A stretch of DNA of 64,000 nucleotides from Flavobacteriaceae bacterium (GCA_002702745.1 PABM01000031.1:1-64000); one strand, 5' to 3'; numbered from the stretch's first letter, positions 27,707 to 37,697 are shown. A program made the numbers and translations. Notes: a model not told the origin generated them from the letters alone.

Positions 27707-28734
27707 TAATCTAAATCAATTTGCATTCCGATGAAATTTACATTAGAAGCACTTGAGTATTTGGAATGACAATAATTAAAACGAAGTTTATTAAATTTCA
27801 TTCCAAATCCAAAGGATATTCCTGAAAAATTTCTTTGCTCCAATATTCTCAATTCTTCAGATCTTCTAAAACTAAAACCTAACTGCATCTTAAAAAAAGA
27901 ATCTGGAAATAACTCAACAGCAACAATTGTATGTCTTAAAATTTCATTAAAAAAAGAAACTTTTTCTTCAGAAACATTTCCATCTAAATCTGTTATAATT
28001 CTTGATGGATTAGATAATCCAATAGGCCATTTTTGAATATTTTCTAAAGTAATATGCCATGTGATGGGAGCATTTTCAAGTTTCTGTGAAACTCCTAAAT
28101 TGATTTCAAATGGTAATGATTCATGAATTTCATTATATGGCTTTAATTGAAACCCTACATTCCTAAAAACCAAGGAAGCTTTAATATCATTAATATCATC
28201 TAAATAGAAAAATCCTATATCTGCTGCTAATCCGTAGGAGTTATACTGCTCAAAAGTTGATGTAATAAATTTTAAATTCGCTCCAAAAGTTATAGGCATA
28301 TTTTTCAATTTAGTCGCATACCCAACTGATAAAGCAGATTCATTACCAGAAAAATTAGATGTGTAGTTACCAAATTCATCATAACCAATAAAATCTCCAT
28401 AGTTTATGTAGGAAAAACCAAAGTGTAAGGTGTTTCCTCGATTATCAAGTCTATAGGCGTATGCTAAAGAGCCAAATGAAATATCAGAGAAATAGCTGAA
28501 ATAATTTATTGATAGCATATTATCCATTTCCTGAGTTATAGATGATGGATTGAAAAGACCTGAAGTTACATCATCATCTAGTGTAGTTATGTTTTTACCC
28601 CCAAAAGCTAATTGTCTAGGCGAACTTGGAATATTTAAAAACTGATATGTCGATTCACCAGCAATTTGAGCAAAAGAAAGAGTAAAATTAAGTAATGAAA
28701 AAAATAAAAGTAAAACTAGAATTTTAAATTTCAT
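27706..28734 (-). CDS. porQ: type IX secretion system outer-membrane protein PorQ
   Basis: An outer-membrane beta-barrel of the PorQ family, part of the Bacteroidota type IX secretion system and linked in Porphyromonas to the cell-surface attachment complex. An N-terminal signal peptide ends near SFAQ (residue 22). The segment YQFLNIPSSPRQLAFGG near residue 30 is characteristic, followed by alternating aromatic beta strands to the C terminus. 342 aa is the expected size. It lies between lon and cmk and overlaps cmk by one base. Confidence 0.9.
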   Translation of the reverse strand: MKFKILVLLLFFSLLNFTLSFAQIAGESTYQFLNIPSSPRQLAFGGKNITTLDDDVTSGLFNPSSITQEMDNMLSINYFSYFSDISFGSLAYAYRLDNRGNTLHFGFSYINYGDFIGYDEFGNYTSNFSGNESALSVGYATKLKNMPITFGANLKFITSTFEQYNSYGLAADIGFFYLDDINDIKASLVFRNVGFQLKPYNEIHESLPFEINLGVSQKLENAPITWHITLENIQKWPIGLSNPSRIITDLDGNVSEEKVSFFNEILRHTIVAVELFPDSFFKMQLGFSFRRSEELRILEQRNFSGISFGFGMKFNKLRFNYCHSKYSSASNVNFIGMQIDLD

Positions 28735-28763
28735 ATTCTTAAAACTAATTAAAAGCTGTTATA

Positions 28764-31214
28764 TTATAATTTCTTTGGATTTTTAACAGGTTTATTAGTC
28801 AAAGCAATATCAATAACTTCACTCATCTCAGAAACATAGTGAAATGTTAATCCCTTTAGGTATTGATTATTTATTTCTTTAACATCAGCTTTATTTTGTG
28901 TAGAAAGAATTACCTCTTTTATTTTTGCTCTTTTGGCAGCTAATATTTTTTCCTTTATACCTCCAACTGGAAGAACCTTTCCTCTTAATGTTATTTCTCC
29001 TGTCATTGCAATCCTTGATTTGATTCTTTTCTGTGTAAATAAAGAAATTAGTGATGTTAACATTGCAATACCAGCACTAGGCCCATCCTTAGGAGTTGCA
29101 CCTTCTGGAACATGAATATGGATATTATATTTATCAAAAACATCCGGATTTATATTGAATTGGTCTCCGTTTGATTTTATATACTCTAGTGCAATTGTTG
29201 CAGACTCTGACATAACCTTTCCTAAGTTACCAGTTATAGAAAGTTTACCTTTACCTTTTGACAAAATAGATTCAATAAATAAAATATCTCCCCCAACTCT
29301 AGTCCAGGCAAGCCCAGTTACTACTCCAGCAACTTCGTTTGATTCAAATTTATTTCTAATTAATTTAGCAGGACCTAAAATCTCTACAATATTATCATCA
29401 GAAATATTTGGGTTATATTCTATTTCAGTTGCTATATTTTTAGCACAATATCTTACAATTTTTGCGATATTTTTTTCTAATCCCCTAACTCCTGATTCCC
29501 TTGTATAACCTTCAATAATTTTTTCAATTACACGAACACTTAACTTTAAATCTTTTGATGATAAACCATGTTCTTTAATTTGTTTTGGTAGAAGAAATTT
29601 TTTACCAATCTGAACTTTATCTTCAGTAGTATATCCACTCACATTAATAATTTCCATCCTATCTAATAAGGCAGGTTGAATATTTGAAATATTATTTGAC
29701 GTAGCAACAAACATTACTTTAGATAAGTCAAACCCCTTTTCCAAATAATTATCATAAAATTCATTATTCTGCTCAGGGTCAAGAACCTCAAGCATTGCAG
29801 ATGATGGATCACCAACATTTGATGATGTTAATTTATCAATTTCATCTAAAACAAATACTGGGTTTGAAGTTTTTGCTTTTTTTATATTTTTAATTATTCT
29901 TCCAGGCATTGCACCTATGTATGTCTTTCTGTGACCCCTTATTTCAGCTTCATCACGTAATCCACCAAGTGAAATTCTAACATATTTTCTTCCTATTGCC
30001 TCTGCGATTGATTTACCTAATGAAGTTTTACCTACACCAGGAGGTCCTTGTAGACACAAAATAGGAGATTTCATATCATTTCTAAGCTTCAAAACAGCTA
30101 AATATTCGATAATTCTTCTCTTTACATCATCTAGACCAAAATGATCCCTATCTAGTATTCTTTTTGCTTTGACAAGATCAAATTTATCTTTTGAAAATTC
30201 GTTCCATGGCAATTCTAATATTAGATCCAAATAATTCCTTTGAACAGAGTATTCAGACACTTGAGGATTCATTCTTTGTAACTTTGCTATTTCTTTCTCA
30301 AAATGTTCCTTAACGTCTTTATTCCATTTTTTATTGGAAGCCCTCGTTCTCATGTCTTCCAATTCTGAATCATGACTTACACCTCCAAGTTCTTCTTGGA
30401 TTGTTTTCATTTGCTGGTGTAAGAAAAACTCTCTTTGTTGTTGATTTAAATCACTTTGAACTTTAGATTGTATATCATTTTTTATTTCGAGTTTTTTAAA
30501 CTCAACGTTCATATGTTTTAAAGTATCTAATGCTCTTTGCTGTAAATCATTAATCTCGAGAAGTGTTTGCTTTTCGCTAACAGGAAGGTTTAAATTTGAA
30601 GCAACAAAATTTATAAGGAATGAGTTGCTTTCAATATTCTTAATCGCAAATGAAGCTTCCGAGGGAATATTAGGGTTTCTTTTAATTATCTCTAAAGACA
30701 GATCTTTAATCGAGTCTATAATTGCATTAAATTCAGAATCTTTTTTTCCTGGATTCTCCTCATGATTATCTTTTATATTTGATGTAATATATGGTTTTTC
30801 TGAAATTACTCTTTCAATTTCAAACCGTTTTTTTCCTTGAATTATCACTGTGGTATTACCATCTGGCATTTGTAAAACTTTAAGAATTTTGGCTACGGTT
30901 CCAATATTGTAAATATCTTTTAACTTGGGATCTTCAATACTCTCATCTTTTTGAGCAACTACTCCAATCAATTTATTGAAATTATTGGCGTCTTTAATAA
31001 GCTTTATTGATTTGTCTCTTGAGGCTGTGATAGGTATTACAACGCCAGGGAATAGGACTGTATTTCTCAAGGAAAGTATTGGTAAGGTTTGTGGAAGCTC
31101 CTCCTTACTTATTTCCAATTCATCCTCTGGAGTCATCAAAGGTATTAATTCAGAATTTTCATCAATATCCCGAGCTGACAAATTGTCAATGTTAAAAATA
31201 TTTTTTCTAGACAT
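28764..31214 (-). CDS. lon: ATP-dependent protease La
   Basis: Serine protease with a fused AAA+ unfoldase, for damaged and regulatory proteins. Order: LON substrate-binding domain (TLPILSLRNTVLFPG near residue 42), coiled-coil helix, Walker A GPPGVGKTSLG (about 389), and the C-terminal protease with catalytic Ser in KDGPSAGIA (about 711) and Lys about 43 residues later. 816 aa, full length. First gene of the lon-porQ-cmk-rpsA run, with a 98-nt upstream spacer in which I see no clear heat-shock operator. Confidence 0.97.
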   Translation of the reverse strand: MSRKNIFNIDNLSARDIDENSELIPLMTPEDELEISKEELPQTLPILSLRNTVLFPGVVIPITASRDKSIKLIKDANNFNKLIGVVAQKDESIEDPKLKDIYNIGTVAKILKVLQMPDGNTTVIIQGKKRFEIERVISEKPYITSNIKDNHEENPGKKDSEFNAIIDSIKDLSLEIIKRNPNIPSEASFAIKNIESNSFLINFVASNLNLPVSEKQTLLEINDLQQRALDTLKHMNVEFKKLEIKNDIQSKVQSDLNQQQREFFLHQQMKTIQEELGGVSHDSELEDMRTRASNKKWNKDVKEHFEKEIAKLQRMNPQVSEYSVQRNYLDLILELPWNEFSKDKFDLVKAKRILDRDHFGLDDVKRRIIEYLAVLKLRNDMKSPILCLQGPPGVGKTSLGKSIAEAIGRKYVRISLGGLRDEAEIRGHRKTYIGAMPGRIIKNIKKAKTSNPVFVLDEIDKLTSSNVGDPSSAMLEVLDPEQNNEFYDNYLEKGFDLSKVMFVATSNNISNIQPALLDRMEIINVSGYTTEDKVQIGKKFLLPKQIKEHGLSSKDLKLSVRVIEKIIEGYTRESGVRGLEKNIAKIVRYCAKNIATEIEYNPNISDDNIVEILGPAKLIRNKFESNEVAGVVTGLAWTRVGGDILFIESILSKGKGKLSITGNLGKVMSESATIALEYIKSNGDQFNINPDVFDKYNIHIHVPEGATPKDGPSAGIAMLTSLISLFTQKRIKSRIAMTGEITLRGKVLPVGGIKEKILAAKRAKIKEVILSTQNKADVKEINNQYLKGLTFHYVSEMSEVIDIALTNKPVKNPKKL

Positions 31215-31312
31215 ATAAAAATTTTATTGTTATGTAAATGATTTTATATCAGTAAATCATACAAAACACACTTATAACTATTAGTATATTTCAACTACTA
31301 TGCCATTAAAAT

Positions 31313-32620
31313 TTACCTTTTTGAAATTTGTTTTAACAAAAAAATTGATGGGATAAAAAACAATGCAAAAATTAAAATTGCAAGTCGAATACTTCCAGTA
31401 AAAACATCCATCGTAGCATACAATGCTGTACCTAACACTATACTCAGCTTTTGAGAAACATCATAAAAACTAAAATAAGATGTTGAATATTTTACATCAA
31501 TCAATTTAGAATAAGTAGATCGTGAAAGAGACTGAATACCTCCCATTCCTAATCCAATAAAACCAGCAGCAATATAAAATTCGGTAGGAGTTGTTACAAA
31601 ATAGCCGTAAAAACATATTATTCCCCATAAAATATTTATAGCTATTAATGTTCTTACATTACCGAAAATATCAGAAAGTTTTGCACTTAAGTAAGCTCCT
31701 GCTGCAGCAAGTATCTGAATAACAATAATTGCTAATATAAGGCCTGTTTGCATGCTTTCTGCATTCTTCCAACTTATTTCGTCTAAGTCTGCACCAAAAT
31801 AACTAGCTAATAAAATAATGGTTTGGGTTGGAATTGTAAAAATAAAAAATGATAATAGAAATATTCTTAGTTTTCTATTGCCCTTAAGTTGTTTTAAAAC
31901 ATCAACTAACTGGTTAAAACCACTCAAAAAAGTATTGATTGAATATAGATCACTTTTTTTAATATTATAATGTTTTCTTCCGGGTAAATGATAAAATGAA
32001 TATTGACTGAAAACCAACCACCAAAATCCAACAAGAACAAATGAAATTTTGACTGCTTGCTGCTGATCATTCAAGTTCAAAATTTCAGGAAATTGCATCA
32101 TGACCAAACAAAAAATGAGCAAAATTATACTTCCAAGATAACCAAGAGAATAACCTTTGGCACTTGTAATATCTTGTTGATCTATATTTGCAATATCCGG
32201 TAAATATGAATTATAAAAAACCAGACTTCCCCAAAATCCAACTACTGCAAAGAAGTAATATATTATTCCTAAGTCAAAATTGTCTAAATCAAAGCTATAT
32301 AATAACATACAAGAAATCGCACCTAAATAACAGAAAAACTTCATAAAGAGTTTTTTATATCCAGTATGATCAGCTATACCAGATAATAAAGGTGAGATTA
32401 TAGCTAATATCAAAAAGGTAAATGATGAAATATATCCAATGAAAGCATCGTTTTCTATTGAATTAAACCATAAAAAATCAACACTTTCCCCTTTTGTTAT
32501 TGATTTAAAATAGATTGGAAATATTGCAGTTGATATAACAAGTGGGTAAACAGAATTTGCCCAATCGTAAACAGCCCATGCATTTAATAACTTTTTATCA
32601 CCTTTTTTATAAAATCTCAT
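31313..32620 (-). CDS. MFS transporter, UMF1/Atg22-like family
   Basis: Integral membrane protein with about 12 hydrophobic segments over 435 aa. The opening LNAWAVYDWANSVYPLVIST and the later GLGMGGIQSLSRSTYSKLI near residue 352 are the hallmarks of the UMF1 (vacuole effluxer Atg22-like) MFS group common in Bacteroidota. Its substrate is unknown; amino-acid or peptide efflux is only suggested by the distant Atg22 relationship. Monocistronic, divergent from msrB. Confidence 0.87.
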   Translation of the reverse strand: MRFYKKGDKKLLNAWAVYDWANSVYPLVISTAIFPIYFKSITKGESVDFLWFNSIENDAFIGYISSFTFLILAIISPLLSGIADHTGYKKLFMKFFCYLGAISCMLLYSFDLDNFDLGIIYYFFAVVGFWGSLVFYNSYLPDIANIDQQDITSAKGYSLGYLGSIILLIFCLVMMQFPEILNLNDQQQAVKISFVLVGFWWLVFSQYSFYHLPGRKHYNIKKSDLYSINTFLSGFNQLVDVLKQLKGNRKLRIFLLSFFIFTIPTQTIILLASYFGADLDEISWKNAESMQTGLILAIIVIQILAAAGAYLSAKLSDIFGNVRTLIAINILWGIICFYGYFVTTPTEFYIAAGFIGLGMGGIQSLSRSTYSKLIDVKYSTSYFSFYDVSQKLSIVLGTALYATMDVFTGSIRLAILIFALFFIPSIFLLKQISKR

Positions 32621-32630
32621 TTAATTAAAA

Positions 32631-32638
32631 TAAATTTG
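32631..32638 (+). promoter_or_regulatory. candidate -7 box for msrB-lpd
   Basis: TAAATTTG on the plus strand, about 60 nt before the msrB ATG, matches TAnnTTTG. Weak evidence in this AT-rich spacer. Confidence 0.25.
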
Positions 32639-32697
32639 TATTTGATTTCAAACAGATACTAATATTACAATATTTTATCCATTTGATTAATTTTTTA

Positions 32698-33198
32698 ATG
32701 ATGAAAAAAATCACATTGTTTATTGTTTTATCTTTTATCTTTTCAAATGTTGTGATTTCTCAAAACAAGAACCATCAAAAAAACTATGAAATGAGCAAAC
32801 AAAAAGTTAACAAGTCAGAAAAAGAATGGAAAGATATGCTTAGTGATGAAGAGTATAGAGTTCTAAGACAAAAAGGTACAGAATATCCTCATACTGGTAA
32901 ATATAATTTACATTTTGAAAATGGGGTATATAACTGTAACGGTTGTAAAACTCCACTATTTAATAGTGATCAAAAATTTGAAACTAGTTGTGGATGGCCA
33001 AGTTTTGATGAAGCAATTGAAGGAACTATTAAGTATGTAGAGGATTATTCTCACAATATGATTAGAACCGAAATACTTTGCGTTAAATGTGATGGTCATT
33101 TAGGTCACGTATTTAATGATGGACCAACCGAAACTGGATTAAGATATTGTGTAAATTCAGTAAGTATTGACTTTAAAAAAGACCCAAATAAAAAATAA
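32698..33198 (+). CDS. msrB: peptide-methionine (R)-S-oxide reductase, exported
   Basis: Repairs the R epimer of methionine sulfoxide in proteins. The structural zinc is bound by two CxxC pairs (CNGCKTP near residue 77 and CVKCDGHLGH near 129). The catalytic Cys sits in RYCVNSVSIDF near the C terminus. A signal peptide (MMKKITLFIVLSFIFSN) implies a periplasmic location. I start at the tandem ATG directly before that signal peptide; a frame start 15 nt upstream is less likely. lpd follows 3 nt later. Confidence 0.93.
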   Translation: MMKKITLFIVLSFIFSNVVISQNKNHQKNYEMSKQKVNKSEKEWKDMLSDEEYRVLRQKGTEYPHTGKYNLHFENGVYNCNGCKTPLFNSDQKFETSCGWPSFDEAIEGTIKYVEDYSHNMIRTEILCVKCDGHLGHVFNDGPTETGLRYCVNSVSIDFKKDPNKK

Positions 33199-33201
33199 TA
33201 T

Positions 33202-34578
33202 ATGAGTAATTATGATATCATTGTTCTAGGCAGTGGTCCTGGAGGTTATGTGACAGCTATTAGAGCTTCTCAATTAGGATTTAAAACTGCTGTAATTGAA
33301 AAAGAAAGTCTTGGTGGGGTTTGCTTAAACTGGGGTTGTATTCCAACTAAAGCCCTGTTAAAATCAGCACAAGTATTTGAGTATTTGAATCATGCTGAGG
33401 ATTATGGTTTAGATGCTGAAAATATTAGCCACGATTTCACAAAAGTAATTGCTAGAAGCAGAAATGTAGCTTCAGGCATGAGTAAAGGTGTTAACTTTTT
33501 AATGAAAAAGAATAAGATAGATATCCTTAAAGGTTTTGGCAAGATTAAAAAAGATAAGGTTGTATCTGTTGATGGAACAGATTACAGTGCCAACCACATA
33601 ATAATAGCAACTGGTGCAAAATCAAGAGTTCTACCTTCAATTCCTCAAGATGGAAAGCAAATAATTGGTTATCGTGAAGCAATGACGCTTGAAAAGCAAC
33701 CAAAAAGCATAACCATTGTAGGGTCTGGAGCAATAGGAATAGAATTTGCGTATTTTTATAATAGCATTGGAAGTGATGTTACCGTGATTGAGTATATGCC
33801 AAATATTGTACCCTTAGAAGATGTAGATGTTTCTAAAGAATTAGAAAAATCATTTAAGAAAAAAGGTATCAAAATTATGACTTCATCAGAAGTAATTTCT
33901 GTTGAGAAGAAAAAAAATAAGGTTTTAGCATCAGTTAAATCTAATGGAAAAGAAGAGATAATTGAATCTGAAATTTTACTTTCTGCTGTAGGAATAAAAT
34001 CTAATATAGAAAATATTGGCCTTGAAGATGTTGGTATTGCTACAGACAGAGATAAAATATTGGTTGATAAATGGTATAATACGAATATACCTGGATACTA
34101 CGCAATAGGTGATATTGTTGCAGGCCCAGCGTTAGCACATGTTGCGTCAGCAGAAGGAATATTGTGTGTTGAAAAAATAGCAGGTCATGATGTATCTCCT
34201 ATCGATTATGGAAATATCCCTGGATGCACATATTGTAGCCCTGAAATATCTAGTGTTGGATTAACGGAAAAACAAGCTTTAGAAAAAGGATATAAAATAA
34301 AAGTAGGTAAATTCCCATTCTCAGCTTCTGGTAAAGCCAGTGCGTCAGGCTCAAAGGAGGGTTTTGTTAAGGTTATATTTGATGAAAACTATGGTGAATG
34401 GCTTGGATGTCACATGATTGGAGCTGGAGTTACAGATATGATTGCTGAAGCAGTTTTAGGAAGGAAACTTGAAACAACAGGAACTGAAGTGTTAAAGGCT
34501 ATTCATCCTCACCCAACAATGTCGGAAGCTGTTATGGAAGCTGTTGCAGCAGCTTATGATGAAGTGATCCACCTTTAA
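33202..34578 (+). CDS. lpdA: dihydrolipoyl dehydrogenase
   Basis: FAD- and NAD-dependent E3 component of 2-oxo acid dehydrogenases and the glycine cleavage system. The FAD motif is VLGSGPGGYV at residue 8, the redox disulfide GGVCLNWGC near 38, the NAD motif IVGSGAIGIEFA near 172, and the C-terminal catalytic His/Glu segment is HPHPTMSEAVMEA. Full length (458 aa). No E1 or E2 gene is adjacent, so it may serve gcvT-dependent glycine cleavage as well. Its stop shares four bases with the aroQ stop on the other strand. Confidence 0.96.
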   Translation: MSNYDIIVLGSGPGGYVTAIRASQLGFKTAVIEKESLGGVCLNWGCIPTKALLKSAQVFEYLNHAEDYGLDAENISHDFTKVIARSRNVASGMSKGVNFLMKKNKIDILKGFGKIKKDKVVSVDGTDYSANHIIIATGAKSRVLPSIPQDGKQIIGYREAMTLEKQPKSITIVGSGAIGIEFAYFYNSIGSDVTVIEYMPNIVPLEDVDVSKELEKSFKKKGIKIMTSSEVISVEKKKNKVLASVKSNGKEEIIESEILLSAVGIKSNIENIGLEDVGIATDRDKILVDKWYNTNIPGYYAIGDIVAGPALAHVASAEGILCVEKIAGHDVSPIDYGNIPGCTYCSPEISSVGLTEKQALEKGYKIKVGKFPFSASGKASASGSKEGFVKVIFDENYGEWLGCHMIGAGVTDMIAEAVLGRKLETTGTEVLKAIHPHPTMSEAVMEAVAAAYDEVIHL

Positions 34579-34991
34579 AGGAAAGCTTCTAGGGCTAATT
34601 CATAGGATTGTATGCCGAACCCACATATAACTCCTTTGACATTCTTAGATATTAATGAGTTATGTCTAAACTCCTCTCTCGAATGTATATTGGAGATATG
34701 TACCTCAATTACAGGAGTTTTAATCGCAGCTATAGCATCAGCAATTCCAACCGAAGTATGAGTGTATGCTGCAGCATTTAAAATTATTCCGTCAAAGCTA
34801 AATCCAACTTCTTGTAATTTATCAATAATCTCACCTTCTATATTAGATTGAAAATATTCGATTTCAACTGATGAAAACTTAATTTTCAAATCATTAAAAA
34901 AGTCCTCAAAGGATTTGTTTCCGTAAATGTCAGTTTCTCTCTGACCTAAAAGATTTAAATTTGGACCATTAATAATGATAATTTTTTTCAT
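34575..34991 (-). CDS. aroQ: type II 3-dehydroquinate dehydratase
   Basis: Third step of the shikimate pathway, dodecameric class II enzyme. Motifs: GPNLNLLGQRETDIYG (residues 8-23) with the catalytic Tyr and Arg, NAAAYTHTSVGI near 73, and EVHISNIHSREEFRH near 95. Full length at 138 aa. Divergent from xerD with a 38-nt spacer. Confidence 0.97.
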   Translation of the reverse strand: MKKIIIINGPNLNLLGQRETDIYGNKSFEDFFNDLKIKFSSVEIEYFQSNIEGEIIDKLQEVGFSFDGIILNAAAYTHTSVGIADAIAAIKTPVIEVHISNIHSREEFRHNSLISKNVKGVICGFGIQSYELALEAFL

Positions 34992-34995
34992 GATT

Positions 34996-35003
34996 CAAAT
35001 TTA
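34996..35003 (-). promoter_or_regulatory. candidate -7 box for aroQ, leaderless spacing
   Basis: TAAATTTG on the minus strand is followed by AATC and then the aroQ ATG. aroQ is the first gene on this strand, so a promoter must lie nearby. The spacing would put the transcription start at or beside the ATG. Confidence 0.4.
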
Positions 35004-35029
35004 TTAAATTTATTAGAGAATGATATATT

Positions 35030-35935
35030 ATGAGATGGATTCATGCAATTAATGATTATAAAGATTACCTCAAAATTGAAAGGGGGTTAAGTGATAACTC
35101 TATAATTAGCTATGAAAATGATTTAAAAAAACTTGAATCATTTCTTACTAATAATTCACAAGTTACTGGCCCCCTAGTCGTTAAACCAGATCATATCAAA
35201 GAGTTTATTTATCATATTTCAAAAAAGGTTAAAGCCAACTCTCAATCAAGGATAATCTCAGGTATCAGAAGCTTTTATGATTATTTGTTATTTGAAAAAT
35301 TGATTAATAATAATCCACTTACGAATATCGAATCTCCAAAACAACAAAGGAAACTTCCAAGTACTCTTTCTTTAGATGAAATAAATCTAATGATAAAAAG
35401 CATTGATAAAACAAAAAAGGAATCTGAGCGAAATAATGCGATTATCGAAACATTATACGGATGTGGGTTAAGAGTCAGTGAATTGATAGAATTAAAAATT
35501 TCAGATTTGTACTTTTCTGAGGATTTTATAAAAGTTACCGGAAAAGGAAATAAACAAAGGTTGGTTCCTGTAAGTGATATTAATAAGAAATGTATTAACA
35601 GATATATATTAAACTCAAGATCTAAACTAAATATTAATCCAAAATATTCAGATGTATTGTTTTTAAATAGAAATGGAAGCAGGCTTACGAGAGCGATGAT
35701 TTTTACAATAGTTAAAAACCTATCAAAAAAATGTATGATAGAAAAAATAATATCTCCTCACACTTTTAGACATTCTTTTGCTACACACCTTTTAGAAAAC
35801 GGAGCTGATCTAAAAACCATTCAACAATTGTTAGGACATGAAAGCATAACAACAACTGAAATATATATGCATCTTGATAATACTGCATTAATCAATGTTA
35901 TGAAAAAATTTCATCCGCGATCGAAGTCTATTTAG
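35030..35935 (+). CDS. xerD: tyrosine recombinase XerD-like
   Basis: Resolves chromosome dimers at dif with its partner. An N-terminal SAM-like core-binding domain (to about residue 100) is followed by the catalytic domain: Arg in [12 protein letters not shown] near 148, the [12 protein letters not shown] box near 244, [15 protein letters not shown] with the tyrosine nucleophile near 282. At 301 aa it is a standard XerC/D protein. No attachment sites or mobile genes are nearby, so it is the housekeeping enzyme. Tail-to-tail 8-nt overlap with rny. Confidence 0.92.
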   Translation: MRWIHAINDYKDYLKIERGLSDNSIISYENDLKKLESFLTNNSQVTGPLVVKPDHIKEFIYHISKKVKANSQSRIISGIRSFYDYLLFEKLINNNPLTNIESPKQQRKLPSTLSLDEINLMIKSIDKTKKESERNNAIIETLYGCGLRVSELIELKISDLYFSEDFIKVTGKGNKQRLVPVSDINKKCINRYILNSRSKLNINPKYSDVLFLNRNGSRLTRAMIFTIVKNLSKKCMIEKIISPHTFRHSFATHLLENGADLKTIQQLLGHESITTTEIYMHLDNTALINVMKKFHPRSKSI

Positions 35936-37499
35936 CAATATTTACTGCGCGAGTTTCCCTTATTACTGTAACTTTAACTTGACCTGGATATGTCATATCT
36001 GTTTGGATTTTTTTCGATATTTGAAAAGATAAATTCGATGCTTCCTCATCATTTATTTTTTCACTTTCAACCATTACTCTAAGTTCTCTTCCAGCTTGAA
36101 TAGCATAAGCCTTTTCAACACCATTAAAATCAAGAGCGATATCCTCAAGATTTTTTAATCTCTCAATGTATGAGTCAAGAACTTGTCTTCTTGCTCCTGG
36201 TCTAGCTCCAGACATTGCATCACAAACCTGAATTATTGGGGATATTAAACAATTCATTTCAATCTCATCATGATGAGCCCCAATTGCATTGCAAACATCA
36301 GCTTGCTCACCAAATTTCTCAGCCCATTGCATTCCTAAAATTGCATGTGGTGTCTCAATTTCTTTTTCTATACTTGGAACTTTCCCTATATCATGAAGCA
36401 AACCAGCTCTTTTTGCCATTTTAGGATCAATACCAATTTCAGATGCCATAATTGCACATAATTTTGCTACTTCTTTTGAATGTTGAAGTAAATTTTGACC
36501 ATATGATGATCTGTATTTCATTCTACCTACATATTTAATTAACTCAGGATGTAACCCGTTGATTCCTAAGTCAATAACTGTTCTTTTACCTACCTCAATA
36601 ATTTCCTGGTCAATTTCTTTTTTTGTTTTCCTTACAACCTCCTCAATTCTGGCAGGATGTACTCTTCCATCCTTAACTAGTTTATGTAACGAAATTCTAG
36701 CTATTTCTCTTCTTATAGAATCAAAACAAGAAAGTATTATTGCTTCTGGGGTATCGTCGACAATTATTTCAACTCCAGTGGCTGATTCAAGAGCTCTAAT
36801 ATTCCTTCCTTCCCTACCAATTATTCTACCTTTAATATCATCAGATTCGATATTAAAAACCGAAACAGTATTGTCAATAGTCTCTTCTGCACCAATTCGC
36901 TGAATAGTATTTAAGATAACTTTTTTAGCATTTTCTTTCACAGTTAACTCAGCCTCTTCCATTTTCTCTTTAGCGTAAGATAAAGCATCATTTTCAGCAT
37001 CTCTTTTCAAGGATTCAAGCAAACTTTTCTTTGCTTCTTTTTCTGAAAGTCCAGAAATAACTTCTAGTTGTTTTATTTGATCCTTTCTTACTTTTTCTGC
37101 CTCTTTTGTCTTCTTTTCTAATTTGTTAAGTTTTAATTCAATTTCAGTATTCTTTTTTTCTAAATCTGAAGTTAAAGATTCGTGTTTTTTTATAATTGAA
37201 TCAATTTTGGATTCTTTTGATAAAATTTCTCTTTCAATTATTTTTGTTTTATCCTCTCTAGAAAAAATAATTTTTTCATGTTCTGATTTTAACTCTAAAA
37301 ATTTTTCTTTAGCCTGAAGTATTTTATTATTTTTTATATTCTCGCCTTTATCTTTTGCTGATTCGATAATTTTTTCAGCTTTTTTTTTTGCATCACTTAA
37401 TAGACTCAATGATTTATTTTTATTGATAAGACTAATTATAACAATTCCTACAATTAAACCTATTATTCCTGCAATTATTAACCCACTTGATATTTCCAT
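35928..37499 (-). CDS. rny: ribonuclease Y
   Basis: Membrane-anchored endoribonuclease that starts mRNA decay. An N-terminal transmembrane helix (about residues 6-25) leads into a long charged coiled coil (30-200), a KH domain ([15 protein letters not shown] near 225) and an HD domain (HSKEVAKL near 335 and [12 protein letters not shown] near 367). Full length (523 aa). It follows zapA and the 6S-like RNA. An A10 run encodes the coiled-coil start. Confidence 0.95.
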   Translation of the reverse strand: MEISSGLIIAGIIGLIVGIVIISLINKNKSLSLLSDAKKKAEKIIESAKDKGENIKNNKILQAKEKFLELKSEHEKIIFSREDKTKIIEREILSKESKIDSIIKKHESLTSDLEKKNTEIELKLNKLEKKTKEAEKVRKDQIKQLEVISGLSEKEAKKSLLESLKRDAENDALSYAKEKMEEAELTVKENAKKVILNTIQRIGAEETIDNTVSVFNIESDDIKGRIIGREGRNIRALESATGVEIIVDDTPEAIILSCFDSIRREIARISLHKLVKDGRVHPARIEEVVRKTKKEIDQEIIEVGKRTVIDLGINGLHPELIKYVGRMKYRSSYGQNLLQHSKEVAKLCAIMASEIGIDPKMAKRAGLLHDIGKVPSIEKEIETPHAILGMQWAEKFGEQADVCNAIGAHHDEIEMNCLISPIIQVCDAMSGARPGARRQVLDSYIERLKNLEDIALDFNGVEKAYAIQAGRELRVMVESEKINDEEASNLSFQISKKIQTDMTYPGQVKVTVIRETRAVNIAK

Positions 37500-37511
37500 T
37501 AATTTAATTTT

Positions 37512-37675
37512 TAAAAAAAACCTACAAAAGCCTTTTTATTTAAACTCCAGTTTAACAGGATTAGGGCTACAAGGCTGATCAAAAATCTGAAAAAATTCAG
37601 CACGATTTAACAACCTAAACTCACCCTTTATAATTAATTAGCGTTGAGTTTACAAAAAAAACTAATGTAGGTAGT
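37512..37675 (-). ncRNA. ssrS: 6S-like regulatory RNA
   Basis: Between zapA and rny, the classic neighbourhood of 6S RNA near zapA. On the minus strand a closing stem ACCTACA (37666-37672) pairs with TGTAGGT (37520-37526), an inner stem TAAACTC (37646-37652) pairs with GAGTTTA (37541-37547), and an apical hairpin has GCTGA/TCAGC arms. The middle is largely unpaired, like the 6S bubble that mimics an open promoter for RNA polymerase. A T8 tract follows the closing stem. Ends are approximate and no -7 box is obvious, so it may be processed from a zapA transcript. A covariance search has not been done. Confidence 0.65.
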
Positions 37676-37697
37676 TTTATTATATTATTTAAAGAAC

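Noticed and set aside
29155..29508. 117-codon frame opposite lon, and similar long antisense frames opposite rny, gyrA and thiolase
   Set aside because: Each is a shadow of a well-conserved gene on the other strand and shows no recognisable protein features.
35030..35935. Tyrosine recombinase as a sign of an integrated element
   Set aside because: Size and motifs are those of housekeeping XerD, it lies between aroQ and rny, and no attachment repeats, tRNA or cargo genes flank it.
37379..37390. A10 run in rny as a second slippage site
   Set aside because: It lies at the start of the coiled coil of an essential-type protein where a short product would have no domain; a run of this length is expected in AT-rich Lys-coding DNA.
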